From Phoronis australis (Eukaryota > Phoronida > Phoronidae), in assembly GCA_002633005.1 (NCBI GenBank), contig NMRA01000064.1, positions 377,977 through 441,976 on the forward strand: a stretch of 64,000 bases of DNA, given 5' to 3'. Made by a program: the position numbers and the translations under genes. Of the stretch, positions 12,301 to 24,370 are shown piece after piece (within the stretch, counting starts at the first letter, position 1; each line of letters opens with the position of its first letter). The notes under the pieces were generated by a model. That model made no database searches, was not told where the DNA came from, and worked only from the letters and a program-made list of their open reading frames with translations.

Positions 12301-15300
12301 ACCAGTATATTTTTCAAGTTGTCAATTTAAAGAAATATAAAATTATTAATCTTTGTGTTATCAAATAATCTATACATGGCAGGTGAAGTGACTATTAAAT
12401 ACACTTTCCCTTGCAAATATCAGCTTTGATTTAGACCCCTTACCATTATGAAAGTGGTTTCAAATCGTGCCTCAGTCAAACTTGGGGTAATTTCAAAGCT
12501 TCAAAAGCACTGAAAGTTCGTTATGATTGCTTAAGACCAGGCTCTACCAACTGTCATCTTATACACTGGGCATAAGTGTCACCTTATACACTGAGCATAA
12601 GGCTCAAGAAATAATGAACTGTCAGTTCTATGCAAACCCAGAAAGCACTTCTCATCTGACTAAGACACAAGTTGAAACGAACGTTAGAGTGGTAAGCGGT
12701 CTATATCATAAGTTAACTTCCGAGAATGCAATGCCAGTTTATAGTTGCTTTAAACAGCATTCACCAAAAACATTGCATTACATTACATTTAACAAAAACA
12801 GCACATGGCTCCTATGTGAAATGTAAAGCTGTAAGTTGATAAAGCATAAGTTAAAAAGTATGTTTGCAAATGTGTATTCACTAAGCATCGTGATGAGGAG
12901 TAACATCACATGATGCAAGTTATATGCTTGCTCATTTCAGGCTTGGCTATTCAGTTATCCTTAGGGGTAATCAAAGAATTATCTTCTCACCCAGGACCAT
13001 ATTCCTTTTGTTAAGCTTTGTTCAGTTACACAGTCCCACTGGGACAGTTGCATTACTAAATGCACAGTTTACAAAAAGCTACAGTAACTTTCACTGACCT
13101 TGCAAGTCAATCTCAAAAGGCCTATTGTGTGTGAATGACACCTATAATTTACAGTCGTCCTGTTCGCAAAATTCTGAGCCACTATGTGGAAAGGTCGCAT
13201 GTTCAGACATTTGTATGTTCAAGTTTACAGAATATCTAGGAATACAACATACTGCAGATTCATACACTGTGCAATATCTAAACAGCAGATAGGAGCGTAC
13301 ATATATTAATTTTAAGAAATAGACCACAAAACAAAAGAGCCAGAAGCTGTATTCATTTTTAGCACACACACATAACGTACTGTACTGATGTAGTATGCTG
13401 CTCCAGTTGTTCAAGGTGAGTCAGCTTGCGTCGTGGCTTCCTTTTGTTCAACAGGGGCGTCTTGGGTAGCATGGTGAACATCTTCTTGGCATACACGTCA
13501 GCTGGGTTGTTGAGGTGGCGCTGAAATAACATGTGAATACTACTTTGTGAGTACATGCTTAGGCAGACTATGCGCGATATTTTGAGGAATTAAGGAAACC
13601 AACGTACAGGACAATGGCACAATACCAAACACTACCTCTTACCAACATTGAAACGAACACACAAATGTAAAAGTGCACTCTTTGGCTGAAAATTTCAAAG
13701 TAAAATCAAGAGGTTTATGAGTGCATAGCACTTTGAGTGGCCCTTCAAATCAGATGTTGTTGAGGAATATGAAACTATTATGATTCCCAAATAACTTATA
13801 GCTCGATTCTCTTAAAATCTCAAATGAATGGCTCCAAATAGGAAGATCCAGCTCTTTCAATATTTCGAAAGCTGAAAGTGACTTTTGTTGAAAGTGACTT
13901 TTGTTGAAAGTGACTTTTGTTGAAAGTGATCAATTTTTAAGTCTGGTGAGCAAAACGGGCTGATTTGACAAAGACGATAGGCAATTTCAGTTTCATTCAC
14001 AAACATTTTGCAATGATGAACTTTTTGACCCAAATTCATCAAGATAATTTGATAACACAATGACCGTAAAGAACACCTCTCCATCCAGGTGTTAGGAATG
14101 ATCAGGTAGTAATGAACATTATCCACTAACAGTTCTATAGTCATCTAGTTATGAACCTATGTCATGGTGTCACAGCACCATAAGTATATAGTTATTGTTT
14201 CCACGCAAAGATGAAAGTGGCTGAGCACGTGTGTTTGGACCATCTAGATCTCCCTGGAATGGTTTCTGAACGACTTTAACATATTTCTTAAAGCACCATA
14301 AACTCACCTTGTAGAAGAGACCTGCTTCACCTTTGACAGGTATGAACTCATCATCGCCCTTCTTCAGCATAAAGATGTCATCGTCCTCATAATCTGTTGA
14401 GTCACTGTCATCAGGCAAATGAACTTTAGCTTCCTTGTGGATACCACGGGATCCATGAGTGGTCATTGGTCGCTTTAGGTCACGTGACTGGAGAGACAGG
14501 GAGGAACCCTGTGAAATGACAGGGTGTCATTGTGAAATTAGAAACTAACTTAACACAATGACAAAAATAAAGCAACATCAGGCAATCTTTCACAATGGAA
14601 AAGAAAAGCCAGTCAGGGTACTTATCCAACTTGTGAAGGTTTATACTGTTAACACAATTACAACAAAAATATCCAATGCAAATCATCGCTTTAATGTATT
14701 TTACGTATAAAACAATAATCAAGTGTAAACAGCATACTACAACATGGTAAAACAGCAACAAATGAAAATGTCAATGGAATGGCCCGTATGTTACGCATTT
14801 CTCAGATTCCATCTGGCAGTTCGGGGGTGCGAATATCCGACGGGCAAAATCCTGGCTAATACTCTGCCCTGGTCCCCCCTCACTCAAAATCCTGGATGCG
14901 CCACTGTTTCTATTACTGGCTGTGGACTTAAAGAAAAGTCCACTACAAGTGGATGTTCAGTAGCAACATAACTTATGATCAGATTCACAATACTGGTATA
15001 ACAATGTATCTTATAACAATTGAGCATCATGATATACAACTATACATATCTAGTAATCAACACTTCATTGTCAATGAAGACAATCTCATAACCTCCCTTC
15101 TTTCCTACATTCAAGCTAGTAATTACCATTTTATTGTCAGTGATGACAATCTCATGACCTCCCTTCTTTCCTACACTGTCATCGTCATCCACATCCTGAA
15201 CACTGCTCAGATGTACACTGGCCTGCAGCTCCCTAAAACATACACAGAATACAGAACACTTGTCACAGCTGTGCTGGCCTGGAGGCCACTGTAATATAGT

Positions 15301-18300
15301 CAAAGAAATAATAACCTAGGTCCCAATACAGAGCATGAATAAATACCAGCATCATGTCTGCGAAAAGAATTTTGTATGAATTTGTAACATAGTAGCTCCA
15401 GCTGTGCATTCCATATCAGGACTGCAAGAACAGACTTTTTACTTATCTCTTTTGATACAGAAAATGTGCAAATAGGTTGTGTATGAAGCAGTTATTGCAG
15501 GTCTTGAGATATTTAGAAGTTGGGAAAGTTAAGTTTCACAAGAGATCTATCAGTAATTACAATTTTCGGAAAGACTTTCAGCAGCTCATAAATACTGCAA
15601 TATCTGTTTACATCGGAGTCTGTGTATGTTTTCTCAGCATCAAAATGGTCAAGTGAAAATCCCCAATAACTGAAAAGTTGATAACATGGGCTTGCAGTGA
15701 TACCATAGTGGACAAGTCCGGACAAGAAACGGCTGAAGTGATACTTAACAATTTGCACTCACTATATTGTATATGTTACCAGGAGACCATGCTGATACTT
15801 AACATTTTGCAAGAATTAGACTATAATAACTAAGAAGTGACCAATAAAAGCCACAATATTAAAGACTAGAGAAGGTCAAAGGTCTTAAGAGATAACTGAT
15901 AAAGGTTTGGCTATTACACAAAATATGTCTCCATCAATAACTATTAGAAGGATTGAGAGAAAACAAATTTATTTTTCACATCGTGTTGACCATGTGACAC
16001 ATTACTTGACTGAGTGGGCACCAAAAGTACAGATGGTAAAACCGTGGCAATCACTTACTCTTGTGCCCAAGTCTAGCCTCAGTTTAGATACACTAACAGC
16101 TACCTACCCGCTGGCCGGAGAGATGGTGGATCCATCGACTTGAACAAGTGATCCCGGCACAGGCTGCTCACCGTCCTTGTTTACTTCCTGTCCATGAATT
16201 CTGTCAGGAAAACTCAGCATACCTGACGAGAACTGCAACTCCACCTCAAACTCCTTCTGTCCGGCCATGTACCTGGAATGACAGATTGCATAGATGGCAC
16301 ATATACTAGTAACATCTTCACTAAACTCTCACATATTTATGAATGACAACAGACATTTATAAAACAAAATTCAATCAAGTTCATCAACCCCACTTCATAT
16401 CTTATGACTACTTCTTATCTCATAGGTATAATTTAAAGATAATTTGACCAGTATTCTATAATAACACCCACTTACCAGAGCAGTTTGATGATTTAAATGT
16501 AGACATTACACAGCCAGTGATCCAAGTATTCTATGATAACACCCGCTTACCTGGGTAACTTGATGATTTCAATGTAAACATTACACAACCAATGATCCAA
16601 GTCAGAGGCCATCAACTCTTCTATCTTCTCATACTTATCAATACGACTGTCCATCTCACCTCGCAACAGAGGCAGTTTGTACCTTTAAGAAAAATATGCA
16701 AATATGTTCAATCACCCAAGTCAGTAAGAAAATTGACACACTGATACACAGCAATAAGGTTTCCCAAATTAAAGGTTACCATACACCCAGGGACAAGATT
16801 TATGGCTGCACCTGTTGTAAACAGACCAGGTTGATACGTGTAATTGAAAACTGTTCTCCTATGGAATATTCACTGAGCGGATGGTATTTATGAATAAATG
16901 CAATGTTCAGTCAACATAATGTGACTCTTGATAATGAAAGCTGTCTGTCAAAGACTGGACCATGACACCGGAAATAATTAGAAATAAACTTGATTAATTT
17001 CCCCCAGCGATATTCAGTTTGTATACAAGTCACCATGTAACCAGTGATTGTGTTCTGGTGAAGATAGCCTCTAACCTAAATGACCAACTCGTGGTGATGA
17101 TAGCCTCTAACCTAAATGACCAACTCGTCTTGATACTTACTTTCCCTCCACAATGTCAAACTGTCCATCACAGATGGGGAACGCTCCCCAACCCACCACT
17201 CTGTCCGTGGGTACCACAGCTCCCCGCAGCAGGAACAATTCATACACCAGACACATGCTTGGACGCACATTGGCCTTGGATGGCAGGACAGTAAACACAC
17301 TCTGGTCAATCTTGAATAAATCAAAATAAAGTACTTGAGTACCAGGCTTTCCCAAATGGTGTCAACCAAGAAAGATCCTCTAGTGGGCTCTTTCAAAAAC
17401 AAAGTTCAATAAAGCCCCCATAGGAGGAGCTCTTTTGGGATCGTTATCCATGTCTGGTACATGTAGAAAATAAGATGTCAACTGCTTCACCTCTAAAAGT
17501 ATGGCTAAAACATTTGAACTTAATCACTTGCCAATAGAAGCATCGTCAGACTTTTCTTAAAATGGCCAAACTGTCATGACACACTGATGTACAAACACAC
17601 AAAATGTTTCAAACAGTCCAAATATATGAAATGGTTCTATTTTACAGTACTGCTAAATCTAATGTAGACGACGGACATTATCATTCATCCAGGTAAACTG
17701 ACGTTGTTGCAGGAGACTAGCTTTGTCTTTCTTCATCAGAGGTTTGACAAAACAAAGCGCACCATCAGCACGATAACCATCATCTTACTCACCTTCACTT
17801 CAGCATTATAGAAGTGTCCCTCATGACTGACTGGCAGAGTCGCCCCTGCCCACTGCTGACCCTTCAAGTTGGACCAGCGCAGGACGTGACCGCCCAATCT
17901 GTTATACAGAGACACCATGAGGATATAGCGACCACTAGGGATCTTGTTCTTCACACCTCGCAGACAGTTCAGCTTGAGTTGGACAGGCTGGGGGGTGCGA
18001 TCCCAATCCACCTTCCAGCGCCGACCCTTACTGCCACCGTATTCGCCGTCGGCCATAGTCAGGTCTCCGTACATAGTCTGGAAAATGTATGAATGAGTAA
18101 TTACCATCACAAGTAATTACGAATGCGTATATACATCATACACGTATATCTTGATTATGCAACTGAGTGAAGGAATGGACAGTAAATTTTATTATGTAAC
18201 TGAGTGCAGGAATGGACAGTAAATTTTATTCTTTCACTGTACAAACATGTCTGCCTCAAACCCAAACCTGGCTACCACAAACCAAAAACATACACGTGTG

Positions 18301-21300
18301 CCTTGTTATAATCCAGTTTCAGAGAACTGGTCATCTAAATCCCCATGTTCCACATTGTGGTCAAAGACAAATACAAAACAAATGACATGAAGACAACTGG
18401 TCATCCATCAACTAACGCATTAAAACACATTACCTTCACTTCTGCCTTTCTCCTGTAAAGTGTGTCAGTCAGTTGGTTCTCTGCCCTTCTGAATGCCTTG
18501 TGCAGACGATCCATTAGAAGACGCTCCCTCTGTTGGGCTATTTCCTAAATGAAAGGTTTCAAAGAACTCAATTACTTTCAATGGTAAAACAAACATCTAG
18601 GAAACAGTGAGAGTAACCTAAAGTTCACATTTACAGAAACAATTGCATTTTGCATACCTAAATCTTCTTTCTATTCAACTATAAAGCGATTCTGAAATAA
18701 AATGAATTGAAACTTTACTGGTCTTTTATCTGAGTGCTACAATCTTTATGTCACAGCAGTGCTATAATTTACTGAGAAAATACAAGACAGGCAAATTTGC
18801 TGATAACACCACTTGAAATAGGAAAACATATCTAAACTGTCATACATCATTATGAAGTATATCCACTTCTTTCTTCATTCCCTATTAATGTAACTATTAG
18901 ATGCAGTTTCTTTAATTTACATGACACAAGACATCTGTGGCGTGTTTAGGCTTATTTTGTTCAATTTATACCAAAGACGACATCAGTGACTTATTTAAAC
19001 ACAGCTTGTTCAATTTATACTGTACAAGACATCAGTCTTTACTGACAATTGCCAGCAGTGCTTCATCAATAAGCCCCACCCACCTCCTTCTTGGCCAAGA
19101 GTCTCCGCCTCTCCTTCAAACTGCGTGCCACTCTTCTCTTAGCCTCCTCCTCTTGCAGCAGTATCCTCTCTTGTCGCTCACGAGCTTGCTCCGCCTCCTG
19201 TCGCTGGTACATGATGTGTTCGTCTCGCAAACGCTTTTCTTCTTCCTGTATTTACAAACAAATAAAAAACTTTTTACACTGTGCTTTGGTCCCGATTCAT
19301 ACTTGCTGGAACATTCAAAACCATTTACATTCTTTTCTTGCAAGATAAACTCTGTTCAACTTTAACTCACAAAAATAGTACACCCCTTAATTAATCTCCT
19401 GGGCTATTCAGTAATCCTTCAAATGATGTACATGGTTTTGTAGTTGGAACATACTTTCATTTATTAATGTAGCACTGAGGCCACGCCTACCTGGACCTCC
19501 TCCAGGGAGATACTGCCAATCATCAACACGTCATCCTCTACAGTCTTGTCAAAATGGTCAATGTAGTCATCTAGCTCCTCCTCTTGCAGCTGCAGCTTTA
19601 GCTCAGAGATTTTCTTGTAAGTGGGCACATGTTCTGGTCGGGCAAACAGTGACGGGGGCTCTATGGTGGTCTCCAGGTCTGACTCACCCCCCTCCAAGGT
19701 GTCCATAAGGCGGTAGATGTCGGGCAAAGCCCCGTCTTTATCTGGTGGCGCTAGAAAGGAATCACTGGGTCAGTAAGACATTTTCTATGAGTCAATTATT
19801 CAAATGTGCACACCGTCAATTACGCTGACCGATCAGCAGCAAGTAACATTTCATGGTCTGCACACAATATCTATATTTGCCCGTAGAGTTTACAATCTCC
19901 AGCCAATGAAAGTTGTATTTGACCCATACTGTTTAGGATCCAGCAACCCTCATTTACTTTTCAATCTTTGAAGTTTACAGGATCTGGTCACTGAACACGT
20001 ACGTCTATACCCCTTATGACTCAAATCCCTGAACTGTTTCTCCACCCTGGTCCCTCACATTAGCAGTTCCCTCAGCATGCTGGGAAAATGGTTTTACAAA
20101 AGCACTGTTGTAAGAATGAGGCTTAAAGTTAGAAATGAACTATTGTATTGATAGTTTTTGTAACATAGCCTCATGTTTTCCTGCGTAGGGGGACTTGAGA
20201 AAAGAAAAACGAATTTGTAACAGTGCTGACTAAAAATGAGCCCCAATGTACAAAAATGCACGACAAAATTTTTACATATCTATGTTTCTAAATACCATTA
20301 AAACCTAAAATGCTTAATGAAGAGATCAATCTATTGTAATATGCAATAACTAAAATATTCTTTTAATGAACAAGACGTAATTGATGACCTAACCAATAGT
20401 TCACTCTGAACTCAAATACATTTAATAATTAGTTAAAATGGTTGTGCTCACTGTAACTGAACTCTTCATCACTCACGACGATGTCATAATCTTTAGGATC
20501 CAATGAGCTGAATTCACCAGCCGCAGGCTTAAAAGAGAAACAACTTGTTTCAAGAAACTGACCAAAGCATTAGAATAATCAAGAACAGCACACATATCAA
20601 TCAAGTTCCATAGGGTGTCATGTTGACTTGGTTTTATATTGTGTTCTCACCACACTAAAATGCATTGTGGCTCCACTATTCAGAATTCATAGGGGTAGTA
20701 AAATAATTATCTTCTCAGCCAGGGCCATAAACACTTTGTTAACCTGTGTTTAGTTGCACAGTTCATCTGAGATCGTTACAACTAAGAGCAGGGTTGACAA
20801 AGAACTGTTTTCACTGGTCTTGCATGTTAATTTCAAAAAGCTTGTGTGTGAATGACACCCATGATTTACAACAGTCAACAATATTCTATGCGGACTAGTT
20901 ACACCCTCCAAGCCCAAATGGTACATGTAAGTTATTTATATAAACATGTAATTCTTAAAGCAGCTTGCTGACCAGACTTAAAAACGTATGCGGAAGTTAT
21001 TTAATGAACAGTGACCCCATGGCTTCTGATTAAGCAGATTCTTCCATGAGAAAAAAAACAGGTAAAACAGTTCAATATGTTTATCGCAGGGGGAAAATCA
21101 AGAGAAGGAAATGTAACTTCAAACAGCAAGACATGAATACCGATGCTTTAGGTTTTCTTGAAGACTTAGGTCTCCCCGATTTAGGTCTTCCTGACTTTGG
21201 TCTCCCCGACTTTGGACGAGATCTGCTCTCAGCATTCTGGTCTGAACCAGACTGAACACCTGAAAAGATATGTATTATTCATGAACACAAAAGCTTCACT

Positions 21301-22194
21301 CAAACTTCTCTTTACAGAGTCCCTACTGGTAAATAAACAAAATGCACAATTCTCTTAAAACAATACAATCATCTACCATATTGAGAATATTCCAGACAAA
21401 AGCAGATAACAATCTTGTCTGCTGTTAAAGCTGTATTTTGACCTGTTTGTCTGGTTGAAAAATTATACTTTTCACTTGTATCAAATTGGACATGTAATAT
21501 TCCTTACCTTGGCAAGATTTGATTTCCGTTATCAACAAGACCGTGACAGTGACCCAAGAAAACATTTCAGAGTTTATTGTGGTAGGCCCACAGATACACA
21601 CTATTGACAAGAAACATGGTACAACAGAACAGGCCAACTGTAACTTTGAGCTTGATTTGTGATGTTCATATTGAACTGGTGTTCCTTGTTTATATTACTG
21701 CTAGATCAATTCTTGTAGTGCTGTCATGTTACACAGTGCTGTCATATTACATAGTGCTGTCCTATTACATAGTGCTGTCATATTACAGAGCTGTCAAATT
21801 ACACAGTGCTGTCATGTTACACAGTGCTGTCATATTACACAGTGCTGTCCTATTACATAGTGCTGTCCTATTACACAGTGCTGTCATATTACAGAGCTGT
21901 CAAATTACACAGTGCTGTCATATTACAGTGCTATCATATTACACAATGCTGTCATATTACACAGTGCTGTCATATTACAGTGCTGTCATATTACAGTGTT
22001 ATCATATTACACAGTGATGTCATATTACCATCAAACTCTGGACTTCCATTGTTATTCTCTTCACTTCCTTGTCTTTCAGGTTCCAAGCCTTCCATATCCA
22101 CAGCAGTGGACTCTGTTGCTATCTGACCTTCAACCTCTTGACTGGCACCATGACTGGTGTTGGTTTCTTGTAGAGGTTGATTTGCAGAATCCAT
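6344..22194 (-). CDS. Large four-pass membrane protein with coiled coil and C2-like N-terminal region; identity not recognised
   Basis: Twenty coding exons (minus strand, high to low): 22194-22029, 21259-21141, 20527-20452, 19750-19491, 19245-19084, 18544-18434, 18077-17793, 17310-17141, 16682-16551, 16272-16108, 15232-15127, 14508-14308, 13520-13381, 12180-11962, 11543-11291, 10382-10216, 8496-8301, 7851-7696, 7076-6969, 6526-6344. They sum to 3,375 nt with every phase matching, giving 1,124 residues. Regions: Ser/Gly-rich start with PKSGR repeats (~65-90); a charged coiled coil (~205-300); a beta-rich, possibly C2-like block (~310-495, including GRYILMVSLYNRLGGHVLRW); an acidic stretch (~560-650); membrane spans near 735-760, 785-815, 830-855 and 880-910; then a soluble tail with AEQWRGEEGERRKVAVYDYI and a Ser/Thr-rich end. 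The N-terminus has no signal peptide, so it is probably cytosolic. The order resembles multi-domain ciliary or membrane-scaffold proteins, but I cannot assign a family. The donor of the 11543-11291 exon (gtcagt) is the weakest site; reading through it gives a stop after 15 codons. Confidence 0.87.
8509..9960. repeat. Direct duplication across a single-N join (probable allelic duplication)
   Basis: Sequence from 8509 (aaaacaaattgtacca) reappears from 9235 immediately after the N at 9234, at roughly 95% identity by eye, and then runs into the 57-bp array in both copies. The break at a single N makes unmerged haplotypes the simplest explanation. Confidence 0.75.
8897..9233. repeat. 57-bp minisatellite, near-perfect array
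   Basis: Units of about 57 bases containing gtgtctatgactgtgtgctg and catcattctactttagact repeat five to six times with almost no differences, ending abruptly at a single N (9234). It lies in the intron between exons 10382-10216 and 8496-8301. Confidence 0.92.
9628..10145. repeat. 57-bp minisatellite, diverged array
   Basis: About nine copies of the same unit as at 8.9-9.2 kb, here with substitutions and small deletions, run to within 75 bases of the exon ending at 10216. Together with 9235-9627 it is a second version of the region to the left of the N at 9234. Confidence 0.88.
12943..13150 (+). repeat. Dispersed ~200-bp repeat, copy 1
   Basis: It shares ordered blocks with 20672-20880: tattcag, taggggta, attatcttctca, cagttacacagt/agttgcacagt, tcactg-ccttgca, and tgtgtgaatgacacc. 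A third, inverted copy is at 61370-61510. It sits in an intron of the membrane-protein gene. No coding potential or terminal repeats are evident. It may be a SINE or MITE. Confidence 0.7.
13867..13930. repeat. 18-bp tandem repeat
   Basis: The unit ttgaaagtgacttttg(tt) is repeated about 3.5 times inside an intron. Confidence 0.85.
14800..14906 (-). mobile_element. MITE-like fragment with cagtggcg-type terminus, copy A
   Basis: It ends aatcctggatgcgccactg, the reverse complement of the gcggatccagg terminus at 58581. Its interior (agattccatctggcagttcg, then gggcaaaatcctgg) matches the reverse complement of the 58.6 kb copy, so the two are members of one family in opposite orientation. Confidence 0.65.
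15042..15175. repeat. ~66-bp tandem duplication of the 3' end of an exon
   Basis: The last ~55 bases of exon 15232-15127 plus its splice-site neighbourhood are repeated once on the intron side (15042-15110). Both copies translate to similar text on the minus strand (GKKGGHEIVITDNKM and GKKGGYEIVFIDNEV). The distal copy has a changed donor (gtgttg instead of gtaatt). Confidence 0.8.
16454..16606. repeat. ~75-bp tandem duplication of an exon end and its splice donor
   Basis: The segment around the donor of exon 16682-16551 occurs twice (about 16454-16530 and 16530-16606). The intronic copy keeps a consensus donor on the minus strand (CTG|gtaagtggg), so it could act as a cryptic alternative 5' splice site. 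Confidence 0.8.
20672..20880 (+). repeat. Dispersed ~200-bp repeat, copy 2
   Basis: This is a diverged copy of the repeat at 12943-13150, ending with tgtgtgaatgacaccc and atgatttacaa. It lies in the intron before exon 20527-20452 of the membrane-protein gene (genomic side 20528-21140). Confidence 0.7.
21718..22030. repeat. ~18-bp minisatellite built from a splice-donor sequence
   Basis: Units of cagtgctgtcatattaca with small indels repeat about 16 times and run up to the exon boundary at 22029. On the minus strand each unit contains GTAATATGACA, identical to the start of the authentic intron donor at 22028-22027. Confidence 0.88.
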
Positions 22195-23415
22195 GTTGAA
22201 TGTCTGAAATGTGATATCAGTAGCAAAGGACCATAAGATTTGAGTAACTCAACCACTTGCAGAATTACTGTGTTGTATTTTGATTCAGATAGTTTTCAGT
22301 CACTTTTAGTGCCTCATAGTCACAAATGCATACTTGTCATGGTGCCTCATAGTCACAAATGCATACATGCTATTTAACCATTTTTTTCTTGAATCATATC
22401 AATTTGTTGACCATAGCACTGATAAAAATGAGTCAAAACACATATTATCCAAATGGTCAAATGCATTAGGTACTTACAGCATAATCGCATAAATACCAAT
22501 AGTCTGAGTGAGCCAGTGAGTGACGAATGGCGAAATGAATGTTCAATTAAATGAAGCAAATCTGAGATTATTTTGACAAAATGGATTGCCAATCAATGAG
22601 GGTTTGAGAATTCATTGTGAACTTCAGCAAAAAAGTGTAACAAGTACCACTAAAGAAACAGCAAAAAATAATACAGCAAATACATAAAAGCACATTGCTA
22701 GACATGTATACAAATGAGCCATGTATGTTGCAATTGATGGCTGAAAAATTATGGAAATAACAAACATTCGTTGACATTAACCAATGTAAGAACATTTTTG
22801 TAAAGAAGATAAAAATTTCCAGTCCAAATTAATTCAATTTGAATGTTCAATTGCTAAAATGAACTTGGTAATTCATTGTAACCACTACTTGTCGAGTTGG
22901 TTCGTTCAAGGTCCATAATTAGACCTACTCCTGATTCAGTTATTATGCCACTATATCCCCTGCGTAAAAATAGCCAGCGATTTAGGAACTGAATGAGGGA
23001 CTGCTTGAAGAAAAAGTTTGATAATGGGAGTTCTAGTAGGAAGGAATCAAGACATTGTCGAACTCCTAACTTGACCTAAGCTAAGCCAAGGTGTCCCCAA
23101 TACATGGGCCTACGTCATGCTATGAACATTCCCACTAAATAAAATTGGTTCTAACCCCGGTGCTTAAGGTGAACGGCGGGGTATGGAAAATTGAACTAGA
23201 CCGTATTTATCCACCTTGGCTGAGACGCGCTCGGCTCATGCTCAAAGGGATGCCGCCAAGCTGCTCTATTCATCGAGTCACGAGCGAGGATAATTGACTT
23301 CGCTCATGCGGATATGATCAGCTGATTACAGTCTAGCCTAACAACTGTACTTTTTATGGAGAGAATTTTACGTAGTTTTTACTGTAATATTTGAAAAGAG
23401 GAGCGAAAACAAATA

Positions 23416-23895
23416 NTTCTTTGCATTATTATTCCAATCCCATCTACATCATTATTAGATTTTGCACTTCCTATTATTTCCATCTACCGTTACTACATTT
23501 TACGCAAATTTGTAATCAATGTTATTATTCCAGTCTATATTATTTTTAATTTTCCACAAATTTCCCGTCTATACCATTATTCCTAAGAATTTGCTGTTTT
23601 GCATTATTATTCTCTTCTATAACATTATTAGATTTTACCTAAATTTGTAACCAATATTATTATTCCAGTCTATACTATGTTTAAATTTCCACAAATTTGC
23701 CGTCTATACCATTATTCCATTCTATACTATTATTAATTTTTTTTTGACAATTTCCGGTCTATACTATTATTCTACTTTTCTGGTGGCAAAAATGTTGAGT
23801 CTATACTATTATTAGAGTCTCTACTATTATTAAAAATTGTGAAATTTTCCAGTCTATACTATTATTGCTGTCTCTACTACTATTCGGAACTCCAG
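23416..23895. repeat. Low-complexity tandem region with ctatactattatt motif
   Basis: After the single N at 23416 the sequence is a degenerate array of blocks such as gtctatactattattc separated by AT-rich spacers. The segment aagctaagccaaggtgtccc occurs on both sides (about 23078 and 23898). It lies in the inferred first intron of the membrane-protein gene. Confidence 0.75.
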
Positions 23896-24266
23896 AGTAA
23901 GCTAAGCCAAGGTGTCCCTCTAATACATGGGCCTATGTGCAAATGGTATTTAAATCAACAGAACTTTGATTATGTTTTAGTCAGCGAGGCATAATTCGCT
24001 GAAAAGCTTCCGGCGTATGAAGCTCTTATAGGAACTACACCGGCTCTACTGAGCCAATTAGTGACGGTGGTTCCTGTCTTAACCTACACGGGATGTAATT
24101 GTAATTCCCTGCGGGCCTGCGTCAATTGACAAGAAGTTTTAATTGAATGCAAAATAATGAAAGAGGAACGAGTGATTTCATTTTATTCTAAGCTCATGAA
24201 CTGTACATTTGTACTTAGAAAGTAATAAACGTCACCTTAACAATTCAAATTGAGTCTTTAACTTAC

Positions 24267-24330
24267 CAGACCACACTTTATTTTACAAGACCATTCTCAA
24301 ATGGCCTGCACATCCGCCATTTTACAACAA
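24267..24330 (-). other. Inferred non-coding first exon of the membrane-protein gene
   Basis: On the minus strand a consensus donor (CTG|gtaagttaa) follows base 24267. The acceptor tttcag|ACATTCAAC lies just before the first coding exon, so that exon starts at 22203, nine bases before the ATG. Joining the two gives a ~2.06 kb first intron and a short leader. The leader would contain a seven-codon upstream ORF beginning ATGGCGGATGTG, created by the YY1-like motif. The start boundary is approximate. Confidence 0.5.
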
Positions 24331-24370
24331 CCTTGTTGTGACGTGACGTCAATGTGACGTCATTCCTAAA
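24305..24370 (-). promoter_or_regulatory. Candidate promoter: two CRE palindromes and a YY1-like motif
   Basis: Two perfect TGACGTCA octamers lie at 24344-24351 and 24355-24362, 11 bases apart, with a TGACG half-site alongside. Next to them, on the minus strand, is AAAATGGCGGATG, matching the YY1/initiator-type motif found at many TATA-less metazoan start sites. CREB/ATF binding and a start near 24330 are inference from these motifs and from the downstream splice donor. Confidence 0.6.

Noticed and set aside
21604-22126. Overlapping long plus-strand frames (about 140 and 105 codons)
   Set aside because: The frames stay open only because the 18-bp repeat has no stops in those phases. Repetitive translation, antisense to a real exon.
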